From Pseudomonadota bacterium (lineage in GTDB: Bacteria > Pseudomonadota > Alphaproteobacteria > Micavibrionales > Micavibrionaceae): 15,653 nucleotides of DNA. The notes beneath the pieces were generated by a model that saw only the letters and a list, made by a program, of their open reading frames with translations, ran no database searches and had not been told where the DNA came from. This document shows positions 7,050 through 13,118 of this stretch, piece by piece (the stretch's first letter is position 1; the number at the start of each line of letters is the position of its first letter). The stretch lies in assembly GCA_016198545.1 (NCBI GenBank), contig JACQIJ010000188.1, positions 1 to 15,653 of the forward strand. The letters run 5' to 3'. The translations under genes were made by a program, and so were the position numbers.

Positions 7050-8228
7050 ATGTTTTCAAAAAAAACGGCAGGATTTCTGGCAGGAACGGTTTTGTACGGC
7101 GTGGCCGCGCTGTTCAACGGCTGCGCGTCGGTCAATGAAACGATAGCGCCTGTATCGGCTCCGGACGACGCCTTCAAAACCTATGTCACCAAAGATACGC
7201 TGCAAAGGCTGGGGTGGCTTGCGAACGAACTTCCCGCATGGGCGGGGATGGATGTCGTCGTCTTCGGCAAGGAAGATCTGAAGCTGTCCGAAACGGCCCG
7301 CGCTCAAATGCTGCATATAGCGCAATACTCGACGGATAGGACATATCATGACGATCTGCTGAAAATGGCGGCGATGGTTCGGCCTTTTGTCCACCGCTTC
7401 ATGAAAAGCTTTGAGGGTCTGGAAAGGGATGGCGTTGCCGCTGCGGCAACCGATAACCTTCAAAAGTCCCTCGCGCTGCGCGCAGCTTTTCAGAACGAAG
7501 CGGCGTCCGCCCTTTCTCTTACGGATGCGAACAGGAACAAAAAAAGCTTCTGTTTCATAACTCTTCCGCCCCCGAATCTAAGCGCAATGGACTTTGTCGA
7601 TCGGCTGTCGGAATTCCCGCGCGGGAAATTTAGTCGCGTTTCCGGCGAGGGCATGGAATGGCTCGCCCTTATCCTGGCGCATGAGGCAAGTCATTGCAGG
7701 CACAGACCCGACGGGTTGCCGGAACAGATTACGACGGACGATCTTATCGTCGATGAAACGTACGCGGATATCAGCGGAATGAATATTTATGCCGGATTGG
7801 CGAAAGAAGGACGCATAAAAACCCCATCTCTTCCGGATGACATGTTGGCCATTCGCGCAATCCGGACGTTCCTTGGCAGGGATATCAGTCACTCTACGAG
7901 CGCAGGAGTCTTTTTGGAAAGAAAGAGCAAACAAAGGCGCGTTACCTTTTTTGACGATATTTTTCCCATGTATCACAAGATTGACGAATACATAGAAAAA
8001 AAACATGGAATCGATTACAGCTTCGTTGGTAAATTTACGCTGGAAAACCCGGGCGTTCTATACGATGCTGTCGTCGCTCTGGAAACGCAGGGGGCTTTCC
8101 GCGATTATCCGGTCGAGCGGATATTTGTCAGTCAGTTCCTGGAAGCTGCGCAAAAATACGCGCCGGAATATTTCGGGATAGAAAAAAAGAATCTATCCGC
8201 CGCGCCCGCGATTCAGCCGCTATACTGA
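7050..8228 (+). CDS. Putative zinc-metallopeptidase (HExxH) lipoprotein, family not recognised
   Basis: A 392-residue protein. Residues 5-24 form a hydrophobic export signal ending in LFNGC, which fits a lipobox with Cys25 lipidated, although the Phe/Asn before the Gly-Cys are not the commonest residues. An HExxH zinc motif is present as LILAHEASHCRH (His211, Glu212, His215), followed about 20 residues later by VDETYADISG, where Glu236 or Asp240 could be the third zinc ligand as in gluzincins. I do not recognise the family; the rest is mostly helical. The start chosen is the ATG at 7050 rather than a GTG at 7032 in the same frame, because the promoter -10 covers 7038-7043 and the signal peptide then begins MFSKK. 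Its 3' end overlaps the convergent cyclic-nucleotide-binding gene by 16 bp. Peptidase activity is inferred from the motif only. Confidence 0.75.
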   Translation: MFSKKTAGFLAGTVLYGVAALFNGCASVNETIAPVSAPDDAFKTYVTKDTLQRLGWLANELPAWAGMDVVVFGKEDLKLSETARAQMLHIAQYSTDRTYHDDLLKMAAMVRPFVHRFMKSFEGLERDGVAAAATDNLQKSLALRAAFQNEAASALSLTDANRNKKSFCFITLPPPNLSAMDFVDRLSEFPRGKFSRVSGEGMEWLALILAHEASHCRHRPDGLPEQITTDDLIVDETYADISGMNIYAGLAKEGRIKTPSLPDDMLAIRAIRTFLGRDISHSTSAGVFLERKSKQRRVTFFDDIFPMYHKIDEYIEKKHGIDYSFVGKFTLENPGVLYDAVVALETQGAFRDYPVERIFVSQFLEAAQKYAPEYFGIEKKNLSAAPAIQPLY

Positions 8229-8770
8229 TCCAGAATTTCTTCCAGCCTTTCCAGCAGCGGACCGACCTCGTTGCGGAATTTTTCGCGCTTCGATTTTTCA
8301 ATGCCCCGTCCGGCCTTCTCCATCAGGCCGCTGACGCGCGCCTGGAATTCCGCCAGTTCCCTGTAATGGTGCACCTGTCCTTTGTTGGCCTCGCGCAGGC
8401 GGTCGATGAGAACGTTGATAAGCGCACGGATGGCTTCGTCCTTGATGGCCTTGATTTTATCTTCAAGATCCTGTTGGGAAATGACTGTAACGCTCGTATC
8501 GGTCAGGGCCTTTACGGTGGCTGTCCGGTCGCCGCCGCGGATAAGGGCCATCTCCCCGAATATCTCACCCGGGCCGAGGCGGGATACGGCAAGGTTGTGC
8601 CGGGCTTCGGAAACGCTAACTTCCACCTCCCCGTCTTCAATATAAAAAGCGCGGCCCGCCTTTGCGCCCTGCTCGATGATGGTTTGGCCTTTATAATAAA
8701 CATCCCGCTGCAAGACTTTCGGCTTACCGGATTTTTTGACGTCTTTGCGGGGATCCAGATCGTTGCCCAT
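8213..8770 (-). CDS. Free-standing cyclic-nucleotide-binding domain protein
   Basis: A 185-residue soluble protein. Residues about 20-105 are a CRP/PKA-type cyclic-nucleotide-binding beta-roll; the phosphate-binding cassette is GEIFGEMALIRGGDRTATV (68-86), with Glu73 and Arg82 at the positions that contact the ribose and the cyclic phosphate, so real cAMP or cGMP binding is likely. The remainder (about 100-185) is charged helix, probably coiled coil, and there is no helix-turn-helix, so it is not a CRP-type regulator. The gene lies 33 bp downstream of the MscS-like channel on the same strand. Start ATG 8770; AGGAG lies 13 nt before it, rather far. Its last 16 bp overlap the 3' end of the lipoprotein gene on the other strand. 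A regulatory partner role for the channel is an inference from gene order. Confidence 0.85.
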   Translation of the reverse strand: MGNDLDPRKDVKKSGKPKVLQRDVYYKGQTIIEQGAKAGRAFYIEDGEVEVSVSEARHNLAVSRLGPGEIFGEMALIRGGDRTATVKALTDTSVTVISQQDLEDKIKAIKDEAIRALINVLIDRLREANKGQVHHYRELAEFQARVSGLMEKAGRGIEKSKREKFRNEVGPLLERLEEILDQYSG

Positions 8771-8803
8771 GTAAGATAAATATCTCCTGTCTCAAGGTAA
8801 ATC

Positions 8804-9898
8804 TCAAGCGGTCTTGCGATCCGGAATTTTTTCGACAAACAGGCTCTGGGTCGGGTAGGCGAACTCGATGCCTTCTTTTTCAAAGATTTCGTGGATATAC
8901 AGATTGATAGCCTGGTTGGCATCCATATAGTCGTTGTAGTTTGCGCTCTTCACGTAATAGACGTATTCGAAGTCAAGGCTGAAATCTCCGAATCTCATGA
9001 AATGCGCCCGGTCAAAGCGCGTCTTGTCCTGAGCTTCTATGGCGGCGCGGATAATCTGCGGTATTTTCTCCAGCTTTTCCCGCGGTGTCTGGTAGGTTAC
9101 GCCGATGATGACAGGAATGCGCCGTTCGAACATCCGGCCGTAATTGCGGACACGCGCGGCCAGGAGATCGGAATTCGATACGATAATCTGCTCACCCGAC
9201 AGGCTGCGCAACCGCGTGGTTTTAAGGCCTATATTCTCAACGTTTCCTAAATGCTCCGGCCCCAGGATAAGAAAATCGCCGACAACGAAGGGTTTGTCCA
9301 GAACGATAGTCAGCGATGCGAAAAGATCGCTCAGGATATTCTGTACGGCGAGCGCCACGGCGATGCCGCCGATGCCAAGCCCGGCGACCAGGGCTGTTAC
9401 GTCGATGCCCAGATTATCGAGGATGAGAAGCAGAATGGCTGCCCATATGCCCAGACGCGCAATAAAACCCATTGCTGTCATTGAAGTTACGGCTGCCGGG
9501 TCCTTGGCTAGTTTCGTTGCGCGGTAATGTTCCAGCCACCCATTGAGCAGCGACACGGACCAGAACCCCGCTTGCATCAGAAGGGCGATGATGGCGGCAC
9601 TCCGGATCAGGGTTTGTGCATTTTCCGGCAGCGTCAGCCCGTGCGACCCGATGAACAGGGAAATGAGCAAAAGGACAAGAAATTTCGTCTGCTTCAGCGT
9701 ATCCAGAAACAGGTTTGCTTGCGACAGGCGTGCCTTGCCGGCCAGTTTCTTGATTTGTTCCAGTCCGATGGCTTGCATGATTTTGAGAGCCGAAAACACG
9801 GCAACCGCAATGCCGACGGCAGCAGCCCATTCCACGGCCGTGTTTCCGTAAAATTCAACCTTTAAAAGATCAGCATATTCTTCAGCAAACCATTCCAT
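8804..9898 (-). CDS. MscS-family mechanosensitive ion channel
   Basis: A 364-residue inner-membrane channel that opens on membrane tension to release solutes after hypo-osmotic shock. There are about five membrane helices (roughly 21-41, 71-86, 98-120, 145-163, 166-190). The last is the pore helix and conserved motif: LVAGLGIGGIAVALAVQN followed by DLFASLTIVLDKPF and VGDFL. The soluble MscS beta and alpha/beta domains follow to the end (EGIEFAYPTQSLF). It is longer than E. coli MscS (286 residues) because of extra N-terminal helices. The start is the ATG at 9898, with a weak AGAAAGCGG before it that lies inside an inverted repeat (9901-9924). It is the first gene of a two-gene unit with the cyclic-nucleotide-binding protein. 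In bCNG-type channels these two domains are fused; here they are separate. Confidence 0.93.
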   Translation of the reverse strand: MEWFAEEYADLLKVEFYGNTAVEWAAAVGIAVAVFSALKIMQAIGLEQIKKLAGKARLSQANLFLDTLKQTKFLVLLLISLFIGSHGLTLPENAQTLIRSAAIIALLMQAGFWSVSLLNGWLEHYRATKLAKDPAAVTSMTAMGFIARLGIWAAILLLILDNLGIDVTALVAGLGIGGIAVALAVQNILSDLFASLTIVLDKPFVVGDFLILGPEHLGNVENIGLKTTRLRSLSGEQIIVSNSDLLAARVRNYGRMFERRIPVIIGVTYQTPREKLEKIPQIIRAAIEAQDKTRFDRAHFMRFGDFSLDFEYVYYVKSANYNDYMDANQAINLYIHEIFEKEGIEFAYPTQSLFVEKIPDRKTA

Positions 9899-9900
9899 TG

Positions 9901-9924
9901 CCGCTTTCTAGCACAAGAGAGCGG
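9901..9924. repeat. Inverted repeat at the mscS-like gene start, possibly masking its ribosome site
   Basis: CCGCTTTCT (9901-9909), a 6-base loop, and AGAGAGCGG (9916-9924) form a 9-bp stem with one imperfect pair (a G.U wobble in plus-strand RNA, a C-A mismatch in minus-strand RNA). On the minus strand the 3' arm is AGAAAGCGG, the only Shine-Dalgarno-like sequence for the mscS-like gene, ending 2 nt before its ATG. It may act as an RNA hairpin limiting translation or as a protein-binding site. Confidence 0.45.
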
Positions 9925-10060
9925 TTGAAAGAACCCTGCATTTTTTTCTGGCATATCGCGGCATTTTGGTTTAGAAAACTGCTACTCCCTGACAATGTGG
10001 ATCGTGTGAATGACTGGCGGACGTCGCCGCGATACGAGCCCGTGACAGAAAGAAACAGAT

Positions 10061-10066
10061 AAAGGA
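10061..10066 (+). promoter_or_regulatory. Shine-Dalgarno AAAGGA deciding the secE start
   Basis: AAAGGA lies 9 nt before the ATG at 10076 but directly touches an upstream in-frame TTG (10067). The spacing therefore supports the ATG, giving MAKTSPMEYY, rather than the TTG. Confidence 0.7.
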
Positions 10067-10075
10067 TTGAAATAC

Positions 10076-10273
10076 ATGGCAAAAACTTCACCGATGGAAT
10101 ATTACCGCCAGGTGCGGGCTGAAATGAAGAAGGTCACATGGCCCTCCCGCCGCGAAACGGGCGTCAGCGTTATTGCCGTTTTTATCATGGTAACAGTCAT
10201 GGCAACGTTCCTGTTTTTTGCGGATCAGCTGATGGCATGGGCTGTACGGTTGGTTTTGAATATGGGCATGTAA
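10076..10273 (+). CDS. secE: Preprotein translocase subunit SecE
   Basis: A 65-residue single-span SecE that clamps SecY in the SecYEG translocon of the inner membrane. The short one-helix form is usual outside gamma-proteobacteria. The conserved amphipathic segment VRAEMKKVTWPSRRET (13-28) precedes the membrane helix (about 29-58). The start is set by AAAGGA 9 nt upstream of the ATG. nusG follows after 26 bp, so the two form an operon as in most bacteria. It is divergent from the mscS-like gene. Confidence 0.97.
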   Translation: MAKTSPMEYYRQVRAEMKKVTWPSRRETGVSVIAVFIMVTVMATFLFFADQLMAWAVRLVLNMGM

Positions 10274-10285
10274 GTTTTTTTGGTG

Positions 10286-10292
10286 AAAGGGG
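10286..10292 (+). promoter_or_regulatory. Shine-Dalgarno AAAGGGG deciding the nusG start
   Basis: AAAGGGG ends 7 nt before the ATG at 10300. A second in-frame ATG at 10327 (MTKRWYVLHV) is closer to the usual NusG N-terminus, but has no such signal. The upstream start adds nine residues. Confidence 0.65.
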
Positions 10293-10299
10293 TTCGACA

Positions 10300-10857
10300 A
10301 TGGAAGCGGCACAGAAGGCAGGCAATATGACGAAGCGTTGGTACGTTTTGCACGTTTATTCCGGTTTTGAAAACAAGGTGGCCGAGACTATCCGTGAAAA
10401 GGCCGGCAAGCTGGGGCTGGCCGACAAGGTTGAGGAAATCATGGTTCCGACCGAAGAGGTAACGGAAGTCAAACGCGGCCAGCGCGTGAACACCGAACGC
10501 AAGTTTTTCCCCGGCTACGTTCTGGCAAAACTGGATCTGACCGATGAAATCTGGCATCTGGTGAAAAATACGCCGAAGGTTACGGGTTTTCTGGGCGCAG
10601 GCAACAAGCCTTCGCCGATCAGCGAAAAAGAGGCTGAGCGCCTGATGAAGCAGATGCAGGAGGGCGTTGATCGTCCGCGTCCGTCCGTCACGTTCGATAT
10701 CGGCGAGGAAGTCAAGGTTTCCGATGGCCCGTTCGCGTCCTTCAACGGCGTCGTCGAGGAAGTGGACGAGGAAAAAGGCAAGCTCAAGGTTTCCGTGTCC
10801 ATCTTCGGGCGCGCGACGCCGGTCGAGCTGGAATACGGCCAGGTCGAGAAAATCTGA
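10300..10857 (+). CDS. nusG: Transcription termination/antitermination factor NusG
   Basis: A 185-residue NusG, normal length. The NGN domain covers about residues 12-115: WYVLHVYSGFENKV (14-27), which starts the first beta strand, and KFFPGYVLAKLDL (68-80). The C-terminal KOW domain covers about 130-185: GEEVKVSDGPFASFNGVVEEV (135-155). NusG binds the RNA polymerase clamp to suppress pausing, and its KOW domain contacts Rho and ribosomal protein S10. The start at 10300 is supported by its Shine-Dalgarno. The gene normally downstream, rplK, is absent: only 11 bp after the stop a minus-strand gene of unknown function ends. The T-run GGTTTTTTT after the stop has no clear GC-rich hairpin before it. 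Confidence 0.97.
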   Translation: MEAAQKAGNMTKRWYVLHVYSGFENKVAETIREKAGKLGLADKVEEIMVPTEEVTEVKRGQRVNTERKFFPGYVLAKLDLTDEIWHLVKNTPKVTGFLGAGNKPSPISEKEAERLMKQMQEGVDRPRPSVTFDIGEEVKVSDGPFASFNGVVEEVDEEKGKLKVSVSIFGRATPVELEYGQVEKI

Positions 10858-10868
10858 AATCGGTTTTT

Positions 10869-11441
10869 TTACTGAAGAATCGGGTCGCCGGGTTTCTGCT
10901 TTTGCGCTTCCCAGCTGCCGAGCATCGCATCGTTCACGATTTTTCGTACAACCGGGCCGGGGGCGGGCGCCAGAATAAATCTGACTGCCTGCATGGCGCG
11001 CGCGTTCGCGCTGTCCCATTCCACAAGAAAATCCCGCAGCTTGGCCAGTTGAAGGTTGGCAATAATCCGGGCGCGTTCCTCTGCACTCATATCGCCGAAA
11101 GAAAAATTCATTTCGTCTTTGCCGAGATCTGAAGCAATGAAGTCATGGGCTTTTTTAAGAATTTCTGACAGCTCTCCGTCGGCTTTTTCGGCTTCCCGCG
11201 GCGTCATCACTTTCTGATAGCGCGCGATGAAGGCATCGATGCTGCGCACGATTTCCGCGCCGGGCATCAGGTAGTCCGCAGGCTCATCCACGTTATGGTT
11301 CTGGGATATGTGAGGAAATTTAAACTCGAAATAAATAACGACGCCTCTGACCCGGCGCAGGCTTGCCTCAACCGTGCTGTATTTGGCCTCGACGGCCTTC
11401 TCAAAAAACTCTTGTTTTACGCGCGATACATCCACATCCAT
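10869..11441 (-). CDS. Hypothetical protein, 190 residues
   Basis: Not recognised. A soluble, charged, mostly helical protein (MDVDVSRVKQEFFEKAVEAK...). It has no signal peptide or membrane helix. Conserved-looking landmarks are VVIYFEFKFPHISQN (about 35-49) and the aromatic-rich FLVEWDSANARAMQAVRF (about 138-155). The ATG at 11441 is chosen over an upstream TTG (11462) because a TTGACA/TTTAAT promoter places the transcription start at or one base before this ATG, and no Shine-Dalgarno is present. The gene is downstream of ubiA on the same strand (44-bp gap), and it converges on nusG with an 11-bp gap. The reading frame is real rather than antisense noise: it is open for its full length, unopposed by another gene, and has its own promoter. 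Function unknown. Confidence 0.72.
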   Translation of the reverse strand: MDVDVSRVKQEFFEKAVEAKYSTVEASLRRVRGVVIYFEFKFPHISQNHNVDEPADYLMPGAEIVRSIDAFIARYQKVMTPREAEKADGELSEILKKAHDFIASDLGKDEMNFSFGDMSAEERARIIANLQLAKLRDFLVEWDSANARAMQAVRFILAPAPGPVVRKIVNDAMLGSWEAQKQKPGDPILQ

Positions 11442-11448
11442 GCCCAAT

Positions 11449-11478
11449 ATTAAACATAACAATGAATCAGTCTGTCAA
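11449..11478 (-). promoter_or_regulatory. Sigma-70-like promoter of the 190-residue protein, predicts leaderless mRNA
   Basis: Minus strand: perfect -35 TTGACA (complement of 11473-11478), 18-bp spacer, -10 TTTAAT (complement of 11449-11454, 5 of 6), then seven bases (ATTGGGC) and the ATG at 11441. The start site would be 11442 or 11441. It occupies most of the 44-bp gap after the ubiA stop. Confidence 0.6.
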
Positions 11479-11485
11479 TAAAATT

Positions 11486-12406
11486 TTACAACGCGGCTGC
11501 CAGAAGGACAAGGAAGCCGGCATTGCGGTTGCTGCGGAATGCGGTCAGGGAGCTTGCGGGGTCGTTCATATCCCACCGTTTTGTCTGGCTGAGGAAATGC
11601 GCTCCCGCAGCCGTCAGCAGCGCAAGGGAAAGCCATCCGGCTTCCGCCGCCATGAAAGCCCAGGCCATGAAAAACCATGCCGCCGCATAGAAACCAGCGA
11701 CCCAACGCCGGCTGTCCGGCCCCAGGCGCAGGGCCGTGGATTTTATGCCGGCGCGCAGATCGTCCTCCTTGTCCTGATGGGCGTATATCGTGTCATAGCC
11801 CAGCGTCCAGAAAATCGCGCCCGTATAAAGCAGGAAGGCGGGAAAATCGACCAGCCCCGTCACTGCCGACCACCCCATCGGTACGCCGAAGCTGAAAATG
11901 ATGCCGAGGAAAAGTTGCGGCCACCATGTAATGCGCTTCATAAGAGGATAAATCCCGATCAGCGGCACGGCCAGAAAACCGAGCAGAACCGTAACCAGCG
12001 GCATCCGCAGCAAAATGAGGAGCCCCGCGAAAAGAAGGGCAGACAGGAACAAGGCGGCCTGCCACGGCCTTACGTCGCCCGAGGCAAGGGGGCGGGCTTG
12101 CGTGCGCGCTACCTTGGCATCCAGCTTCCGGTCCCACAAGTCGTTAACCACGCATCCCGCCGCCCGCATGACGATTGCGCCCGCGCCGAACAGCGCGATC
12201 AGCCTGATATCATAAGCGTTAAACGACAGAACCCCGCCGCTGGCCAGCGCGATCGCCCACCAGCCCGGCAGCAGCAGCAGCCATATGCCGATCGGGCGGT
12301 CGAGGCGCGCCAGAAGGACATAAGGGCGCATGAAGGCCGGGATTCTGCCAATCCAGCCATCGCTCTTGATATCTGTGTGTTTCGTGGTGTTATCTTGCAT
12401 CATCAT
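11486..12406 (-). CDS. ubiA: 4-hydroxybenzoate polyprenyltransferase UbiA
   Basis: A 306-residue (from the first ATG) integral membrane prenyltransferase that joins a polyprenyl diphosphate to 4-hydroxybenzoate in ubiquinone synthesis. The two aspartate-rich Mg2+/diphosphate motifs are present: NDLWDRKLD (88-96) and DTIYAHQDKEDD (205-216). RPYVLLARLDRPIG (27-40) precedes the first helix, as in alphaproteobacterial UbiA; about eight or nine hydrophobic segments follow. Three consecutive ATG codons (starting at 12406, 12403, 12400) can serve as start; none has a Shine-Dalgarno. The start region overlaps the rsmE start on the other strand. A promoter (12420-12448) lies inside the rsmE coding sequence. 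No other ubi gene is nearby. Confidence 0.95.
   Translation of the reverse strand: MMMQDNTTKHTDIKSDGWIGRIPAFMRPYVLLARLDRPIGIWLLLLPGWWAIALASGGVLSFNAYDIRLIALFGAGAIVMRAAGCVVNDLWDRKLDAKVARTQARPLASGDVRPWQAALFLSALLFAGLLILLRMPLVTVLLGFLAVPLIGIYPLMKRITWWPQLFLGIIFSFGVPMGWSAVTGLVDFPAFLLYTGAIFWTLGYDTIYAHQDKEDDLRAGIKSTALRLGPDSRRWVAGFYAAAWFFMAWAFMAAEAGWLSLALLTAAGAHFLSQTKRWDMNDPASSLTAFRSNRNAGFLVLLAAAL
12366..12396 (+). promoter_or_regulatory. Weak candidate promoter for rsmE, inside ubiA
   Basis: TTGATA (12366-12371, 5 of 6), a long 19-bp spacer and TATCTT (12391-12396, 4 of 6). Predicted start near 12403, two bases before the rsmE ATG. The long spacer makes this uncertain, but any rsmE promoter close to the gene must lie within the ubiA coding region. 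Confidence 0.3.
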
Positions 12407-13118
12407 GACGGACGACAAGGTTATAAAACTGCCGCGGCTTTATGTCGATAGCGATTTGAATGCAGGCGCAGAGATCACGATGGCGGGGGATCAGGCGCAT
12501 TATCTCCGTAATGTTCTGCGCTTGCGTACCGGGGACGGCGCACGTCTGTTTAATGGCCGTGACGGGGAATGGCGTGGAACGGTTGTTGCCGAAGATAAAA
12601 AAAGGATTTCGATGCGCATCGAAACGCGATTGCGCGAACAGCCGTCATCGCCACCGGAAACGCACCTGTATTTTGCGCCGATCAAAAAGGCGCGCATGGA
12701 CTGGCTGATAGAAAAAGCGGTAGAGCTGGGTGCAACCCATCTTCATCCCGTTCTGACGCAGAATACGGAAGTGCGTGGTCTCAACGAAGATCGCATCCGG
12801 GCCCAGATCGTCGAAGCCGCCGAGCAGTGCGAGCGCATGGACGTGCCGGTTCTTTTTTCTCTGAAGCCGATGTTTTCGTGTTTACCCGGTATGCCTTTGC
12901 TGGCTTGTCTCGAGCGCGCCGGTGGGGCGCGGCTGAAAGAATCTGTTCCTACGGCGGGTCCTGTGGCCTTTCTGGTAGGGCCGGAAGGCGGGTTTACGGC
13001 GGAGGAAAAAGAAAAACTGCAATCATCACCTCATGTAACGGCCATATCGTTGGGCGACCGCATTTTGCGCAGCGAAACGGCCGCCGTGATGGTATTATGC
13101 GCCGTGGCGTATTCATGA
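12405..13118 (+). CDS. rsmE: 16S rRNA (uracil1498-N3)-methyltransferase RsmE
   Basis: A 237-residue SPOUT-class methyltransferase that uses SAM to methylate N3 of U1498 in helix 44 of 16S rRNA. The N-terminal PUA-like domain includes PRLYVDSDL (10-18) and AHYLRNVLRLRTGD (31-44). The trefoil-knot SPOUT domain carries VGPEGGF (191-197) and LGDRILRSETA (216-226), the SAM-binding motifs. Length is close to the usual 240-250. The ATG at 12405 is chosen because only five to nine residues precede the conserved PRL; a longer frame from 12330 would add a hydrophobic stretch that is antisense to ubiA. No Shine-Dalgarno precedes it. Its stop overlaps the start of the antiporter gene as ATGA, suggesting translational coupling. 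Confidence 0.95.
   Translation: MTDDKVIKLPRLYVDSDLNAGAEITMAGDQAHYLRNVLRLRTGDGARLFNGRDGEWRGTVVAEDKKRISMRIETRLREQPSSPPETHLYFAPIKKARMDWLIEKAVELGATHLHPVLTQNTEVRGLNEDRIRAQIVEAAEQCERMDVPVLFSLKPMFSCLPGMPLLACLERAGGARLKESVPTAGPVAFLVGPEGGFTAEEKEKLQSSPHVTAISLGDRILRSETAAVMVLCAVAYS
12420..12448 (-). promoter_or_regulatory. Sigma-70-like promoter of ubiA inside the rsmE coding sequence
   Basis: Minus strand: -35 TCGACA (complement of 12443-12448, 5 of 6), 17-bp spacer, -10 TATAAC (complement of 12420-12425, 5 of 6). Predicted start near 12413, which gives a leader of only 7 nt to the first ubiA ATG (12406), too short for a Shine-Dalgarno. It overlaps codons 6-15 of rsmE. Confidence 0.6.

Larger units (their letters stand above)
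9899..10075. other. Divergent intergenic region between the mscS-like gene and secE
   Basis: A 177-bp region that must carry the control signals for both directions. It holds the inverted repeat at 9901-9924 and a run of seven T (9941-9947). No tRNA-Trp gene, which often sits before secE, is recognisable. I could not find a convincing -35/-10 pair for either gene; TTGAAA (9925-9930) and TTGGTT (9966-9971) lack good -10 partners. Confidence 0.5.

Noticed and set aside
9941..9947. Run of seven T after the inverted repeat 9901-9924, as a plus-strand terminator
   Set aside because: The T-run is 16 bases beyond the stem, too far for an intrinsic terminator, and no plus-strand gene ends there.
9899..10075. 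tRNA-Trp expected upstream of secE
   Set aside because: No cloverleaf or TTCGANTC-like T-loop is visible in this gap.
10858..10880. T-run GGTTTTTTT after nusG as an intrinsic terminator
   Set aside because: No stable GC-rich stem could be drawn in the preceding 30 bases.
10225..11019. Minus-strand open frame (264 codons) across nusG
   Set aside because: Antisense to the whole of nusG, with His, Arg and Phe-rich composition and no motif.
11363..12451. Plus-strand open frame (362 codons) antisense to ubiA
   Set aside because: Its translation is rich in Arg, Pro, Gln and His with no recognisable fold, and it runs opposite to the well-supported UbiA frame.
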